Assembly (NCBI GenBank): GCA_035507035.1
Contig: DATJOJ010000014.1
Coordinates: forward strand, 1-19,498
DNA length: 19,498 bases
Direction: 5' to 3'
Source of the DNA: DATJOJ01 sp035507035
GTDB lineage: Bacteria > Acidobacteriota > Terriglobia > Terriglobales > Acidobacteriaceae
In this document: positions 15,584 through 19,498 of the stretch, piece after piece
Numbering within the stretch: position 1 is the first letter of the stretch
Layout of the letters: the number at the start of each line of letters is the position of its first letter
Translations under genes and position numbers: made by a program
The notes under the pieces: model-generated
What the model was told of the DNA's origin: nothing
What the model saw: only the letters and a program-made list of their open reading frames with translations
The model's database searches: none

Positions 15584-17926
15584 CTACCGCCCGGCCGCCC
15601 CAGCCAATTGTTCGGAGCCGAGCTTGTCGCGATCACCCATGGTGCGATAAATCTCCAGCCAGTTTTCCCGCACAGTGCTCCATCTATATCGATCACATTC
15701 TTTGTGAGCGTTCAGCGCTAATTGCCTGGCGAGGGCAGGATCTTTCAGCAAACGGAGCACATTGGCCGCCAGCGCGTGCGCATCTCCTGGAGTGGACAGC
15801 AGCCCGGTGCGTTCATGTTCGACCAAGTATCCCATTCCCTCCGGCGCGGTGGTAACGACCGGCGTTCCGGCAGCAAAGGCTTCGAGAATTGAGACTGGCA
15901 TATTATCGAGGCGGGACGCATTTATGAAAATATCGGCCTCGTCATAGAAACGAGCGATATCCTGCCGCGGGGCCACACCAGCGAAATTCACGCCGGAGAG
16001 ACCCAAACTCTTCACGAGGTTACGAATTGCAGCCTCCTCCGGCCCACGGCCGACTAGATCGAGGCGGGCATTGGGAAAAGCGTCCTGCACCTGCGCAAAA
16101 GCGCGTACCACAACATCGACCGCATAATAAGGATGGAACCCTCTGGTGCAGACCAGATGAGGACGAAGCTGTTCCCGCAGGCGAAACGCGAATTGCTCCG
16201 GATCGATCACGTTCGGCACAACTCGCGCATTCAGCCCGAATTCGCTAAACACATCGACAAGATATCCGGACGGAACTACCAATTCATCACTTCTCTTCAG
16301 AATGTATCTTGCGATACGAGAGCGGCGCAGGTGGTCCTGGGCTTCTCCGCTGTGATAGTGGATCAGGACTTTCCTGCCTCTGAGCCGCGCAACTAACCAG
16401 GCTGGTGCGGGTGCGATTAGAAATGACCAGTATGAGGCTGAGAAAATGTGCGCCACATCGACATCTCTGAATCCTTTCCAGAGTTGGAAAATATACAAGG
16501 GCTCACGAACAATCGTCCGCAAGCCCGGAAGCCTCTCGGCCCAGCGAATCGGCTTCGGAAGAGGAGGATCGATTGGAATGAGTTTCGCCTCCACGCGCCT
16601 ATCATGTTTCCAGCCGCGCAACAGCAGCTCCGCCTGCACAGAGTGTCCGCCAACATATCGAGGGGAAGCGCACACGATCGCGCAGCGCAAAGCAGAAGAG
16701 GGCTGGCCATCGGATCGTCGAGTGAAATCCGCTCTTCGATGCGACCAGCGTTTCTTCTCAAGCAGCTCGCGATACATCGCTTCATGCTGCCTGCGCATGT
16801 TCTCAATTGTGAAGTGCGCGCGCGCAAATTCACGCGCCTTGGCGCCAATCTCGGCCCGTGCGTTCGCGTTTAAGACTAACTGCTCGATGGCGCTTGCCAG
16901 TTCCGCCTCATTCCCCCGGGGCACCAAAACGCCCCGGCCATCGCCAATCAGCTCAGAGTTCCCGCCCACATCAGTAGCGACTACGGGAACACCTGCTGCC
17001 ATCGACTCGAGGATGGCATTGGAGAAGCTCTCGGACTCGGACGGAAGCACCGATACATGAAGGGCAGCAAGAACGTCCTGAATGTCTTTGCGATCGCCCA
17101 GAAACTGCACCCGATCGCCTATTTGCAAGTTCTTAGAAACAAGTTCGAGTTCCCGCCGTAGCGGGCCATCGCCAACGAGCACAAATTCCAGATTGGAATG
17201 TTTTCTCGCCAGACGCGCGGCAGCCGTCAGGAAAATGCGGTGGTTCTTCGACCACGTGTTCATGCGCGCGATCACGCCCACGCGCAGAACACTCGCAGAC
17301 GGCGGCATAGCAGGAGTGCCGGGACGAAAAAAATCATCCGGCAATCCATTATGGATCACCACCAACCGGCGCTCGGGAATTCCAGCCCGAAACAGACCTG
17401 AAGCTGCCGCATGCGAATTGCAAATGACTGCGTCGGCAAATCGGAACACCGCCGTTTGTGCGCGAAACTTGCTCGAAGTAAGCAGGTCTCCCAATTGCCG
17501 CTGGCTACCGATCACGACCGGGACTCTCGCCAGTCGCGCCGCCGGAATCAGCACGAGATTGGTATAGAAGTCAAAAGAATGAGCGATGGTAATGCGGAGC
17601 CTTCTGAGGTGCCGCGCCAATTGCACGCGGCTCCTCCATGAACGAAATCCAAAAGCATTTCTACCAAGTCCAAATTCGGGCACATCGTCTAGTCCATCGT
17701 CGAATGCGCCCTTTCGCATGATGCATCCCAAATGCACGCGAAAGGCAGCTCGATCAAGCGACCGCGCTAATGCCATGAACTGGCGCTCGCTTCCGCCAGT
17801 CTCGAAGCTGTTGGTCATCAGGAAAATGCCAGGTAATTGGCTGTCACTACTGGCATCGCTGGAGTTGGATGCGGTGGCACTTTGTAGGCCTGAGCTGTTT
17901 TCAACATCCTGGGAGGAAGAGCTCAT
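15584..17926 (-). CDS. Tandem GT4-GT4 fusion glycosyltransferase
   Basis: 780 aa, about twice the usual GT4 length. ATG 17926 overlaps the upstream stop (ATGA, 17923-17926). After a Ser-rich disordered N-terminus (1-30), the first GT-B unit spans ~32-385: FETGGSERQ near its start is the acceptor-side glycine loop, and VVIHNGLPDDFF, FVLVGDGP and ESFSNAILE (E299-x7-E307) are GT4 donor-site motifs. A basic linker (~385-412) leads to a second unit (~413-770) with YVGGHSVQAELLLRGW, VVPNVIDPEQF, LVGRGP and DNMPVSILE, in which Asp674 replaces the first Glu of the EX7E pair (E682 kept). The two units are clearly diverged, so this is not a recent duplication. There are no membrane helices, so it should be cytoplasmic or peripheral. 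It may add two successive sugars from nucleotide donors (inference). The short distance to convergent GT39 suggests one glycan programme. Confidence 0.88.
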   Translation of the reverse strand: MSSSSQDVENSSGLQSATASNSSDASSDSQLPGIFLMTNSFETGGSERQFMALARSLDRAAFRVHLGCIMRKGAFDDGLDDVPEFGLGRNAFGFRSWRSRVQLARHLRRLRITIAHSFDFYTNLVLIPAARLARVPVVIGSQRQLGDLLTSSKFRAQTAVFRFADAVICNSHAAASGLFRAGIPERRLVVIHNGLPDDFFRPGTPAMPPSASVLRVGVIARMNTWSKNHRIFLTAAARLARKHSNLEFVLVGDGPLRRELELVSKNLQIGDRVQFLGDRKDIQDVLAALHVSVLPSESESFSNAILESMAAGVPVVATDVGGNSELIGDGRGVLVPRGNEAELASAIEQLVLNANARAEIGAKAREFARAHFTIENMRRQHEAMYRELLEKKRWSHRRADFTRRSDGQPSSALRCAIVCASPRYVGGHSVQAELLLRGWKHDRRVEAKLIPIDPPLPKPIRWAERLPGLRTIVREPLYIFQLWKGFRDVDVAHIFSASYWSFLIAPAPAWLVARLRGRKVLIHYHSGEAQDHLRRSRIARYILKRSDELVVPSGYLVDVFSEFGLNARVVPNVIDPEQFAFRLREQLRPHLVCTRGFHPYYAVDVVVRAFAQVQDAFPNARLDLVGRGPEEAAIRNLVKSLGLSGVNFAGVAPRQDIARFYDEADIFINASRLDNMPVSILEAFAAGTPVVTTAPEGMGYLVEHERTGLLSTPGDAHALAANVLRLLKDPALARQLALNAHKECDRYRWSTVRENWLEIYRTMGDRDKLGSEQLAGAAGR

Positions 17927-19498
17927 AAGCCCTCACGCAGAGCCATCGCGTGATGTAATGTCTCTTTCAGATCTGCGGAGCGGAATTTTTCAAGAAAATT
18001 GCGATGCCAAAGCTCAAGCATTAACAGACGCCAGATGCGGGCGGATTGATCGCGTCCACGCTTGAAGTGATCATCCAGGAGACGGCGAACACCAACAGGA
18101 TTGAAATAGCCGCGCTGCAGCGTCCGGGGCTCAAGCAGGATGGTCATGATCATGTCTTTCAACTCGTTTCGCATCCAGTGAACCAGGGGCAACGCGAAAC
18201 CTTGTTTGGGCCGATCCAGCACCTCGTCCGGAACACCGACCCGCCGTGCCAGTTTGCGCAAGATATATTTTTGTTCCTTGCCGCGCATCTTCCACTCGGC
18301 CGGCAGACTCGCCACGAACTCCACGAACAAATGATCGAGCATCGGCACCCGCGCTTCGAGAGAGGTCGCCATGCTCATGCGGTCGATCTTGGTAAGGATG
18401 TCGCCCGCCAGGTAAGTTTTGGTATCCAGATACAGCACACGGCTGATTGCATCCTGCGCCGGCGCGTCTTCGAGGAATTCACGGAACGGCAGGAATGGGT
18501 CTGCTTCCGCCGTCGAAAGAAAATCCTGCGAAAACAGCGCCAGCTCCCGCTGATACGCGCGGAGAGAAATTCCGTCCAGGTAACGCTCTCCCCAAGGCAG
18601 CGAGATGCTGTACGCCAGATTTCTCCCACGAATGCTTTTCGGAATCGAGGGATGAATGCGCTCACGATACCAGCGGCCTAGTTGTGGTGGAATCCATTCG
18701 AACGAGCGGTCGCGAAGATGGATGCGGTAACGTTCATATCCCGCGAAGAGTTCATCTCCCCCATCGCCCGAAAGTGCAACCGTGACGTGCTTGCGAGCCA
18801 AACAGGAGATGTAATAAGTCGGCAGCATGGATGAATCGCCGAACGGCTCTTCCAATGAACTGGTCAGGGTTTCGACGGTTTCGACCACATCGGGATCGAG
18901 CATCAATTCGTGATGATCGGTTCCGAATTTTTGCGCGACCATTCGCGCGTATGGAGCTTCATCGAAATCCGCATGCGCAAATCCAATGGTGAAGGTCTTG
19001 ACAGGTTTTGAACTTGCGCGGGCCATTAGCGCCACTACAGTAGAGGAATCTGTGCCACCGCTTAGCAGCGCTCCCAAGGGAACGTCAGAAATGAGGCGCA
19101 TGCGCACTGCCTCGTCAAGTCTTTGCTCAAGCTCTTCCAGTATTTCTGGCTCTTGGGCAGACCGGTTGGAGCCGTACGTGGGCAAGTCCCAATACTGCCG
19201 TGTACGCAGGACGCCGTCTTCCAGCTCGAGCAAATGCCCCGGCGGCAATTTCTGAATCGCCAAAAACGCAGTCCTTGGATCCGGCACGTAACCGAAATAG
19301 AGATACTGGGTGATGGCGAGCGGATCAACTTCTGCCAACTCAGGCGCGGCAGCCAGGATCGCCTTGATCTCCGATGCGAATAGAAACCGCCCGTTCACCT
19401 GCGCATAATGAAGCGGCTTTTTTCCGAGCCGGTCTCGCGCGATCAGCAGGTAGCGGCGGCGCTCGTCATAGATGGCAAACGCGAACATGCCGCGCAGC
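17923..19498 (-). CDS. asnB: Second asparagine-synthase-like amidotransferase, N-terminus beyond the right edge
   Basis: The frame stays open to the window edge, and the codons before the first visible Met read LRG, matching LRGMFAFA in the complete AsnB at 11894-13846, so the start lies outside. About 100 glutaminase residues, including the expected Cys2, are therefore unseen. The visible part has ARDRLGKKPLHY and FASEIKAIL of the glutaminase domain and the synthase loop SGGTDSS (complement of 19042-19062), followed by LSGDGGDELFAGYERY and ARVPMLDHLFVEF. It is diverged from the first copy (Thr for Leu in the loop, GDGGDE for GEGSDE), so this is an old paralogue or separate acquisition. It overlaps the GT4-GT4 gene by 4 bases, implying translational coupling. 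The likely role is amide transfer to a sugar or precursor, or asparagine synthesis. Confidence 0.88.
   Translation of the reverse strand, partial: LRGMFAFAIYDERRRYLLIARDRLGKKPLHYAQVNGRFLFASEIKAILAAAPELAEVDPLAITQYLYFGYVPDPRTAFLAIQKLPPGHLLELEDGVLRTRQYWDLPTYGSNRSAQEPEILEELEQRLDEAVRMRLISDVPLGALLSGGTDSSTVVALMARASSKPVKTFTIGFAHADFDEAPYARMVAQKFGTDHHELMLDPDVVETVETLTSSLEEPFGDSSMLPTYYISCLARKHVTVALSGDGGDELFAGYERYRIHLRDRSFEWIPPQLGRWYRERIHPSIPKSIRGRNLAYSISLPWGERYLDGISLRAYQRELALFSQDFLSTAEADPFLPFREFLEDAPAQDAISRVLYLDTKTYLAGDILTKIDRMSMATSLEARVPMLDHLFVEFVASLPAEWKMRGKEQKYILRKLARRVGVPDEVLDRPKQGFALPLVHWMRNELKDMIMTILLEPRTLQRGYFNPVGVRRLLDDHFKRGRDQSARIWRLLMLELWHRNFLEKFRSADLKETLHHAMALREGL

Overview
The window reads as part of an exopolysaccharide / surface-glycan biosynthesis locus from a free-living bacterium with moderately high GC. 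The style of the proteins (a secreted BIG2-type lipoprotein, putative-Ig 'He_PIG' repeats joined to a Cys-rich extracellular module, heparinase-fold lyase next to asparagine-synthase-like enzymes) suggests a soil Acidobacteriota member. That assignment is inference from gene content; no rRNA or other phylogenetic marker is present.

Left part (1-5294): secreted and surface proteins. A BIG2-repeat lipoprotein runs off the left edge on the minus strand. After a 403-base divergent intergenic region come two plus-strand secreted proteins (775 and 620 aa). They share a ~445-residue Cys-rich C-terminal module that I do not recognise as a characterised family. The first carries three N-terminal Ig-like domains; the second has none there but carries an Ig/FN3-like insertion inside the module. 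A strong rho-independent terminator separates the two genes. The second overlaps a zinc-ribbon SAM methyltransferase by 4 bases.

Middle (5291-9189): the methyltransferase, a convergent sulfotransferase on the minus strand, and a divergent MOP-superfamily Wzx-type flippase.

Right part (9190-19498): a plus-strand operon of a heparinase II/III-like (alginate-lyase-like) protein, a complete AsnB-type glutamine amidotransferase and a membrane GT-C (GT39/ArnT-like) glycosyltransferase. It converges on a minus-strand pair: a second AsnB-type protein, cut by the right edge, and a 780-residue protein made of two GT4 glycosyltransferase domains fused in tandem. These last two overlap by ATGA.

Read together (inference), GT4 enzymes would build a lipid-linked repeat unit, the flippase would export it, and the GT-C enzyme would add a sugar outside the membrane. 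The sulfotransferase, methyltransferase and AsnB proteins would decorate the glycan or its precursors, and the heparinase-fold lyase would trim or turn over a uronate-rich chain. No polymerase, priming transferase or export system is in this window, so the locus very likely continues to the right. No tRNA, rRNA, CRISPR array, insertion sequence or integrase was seen.
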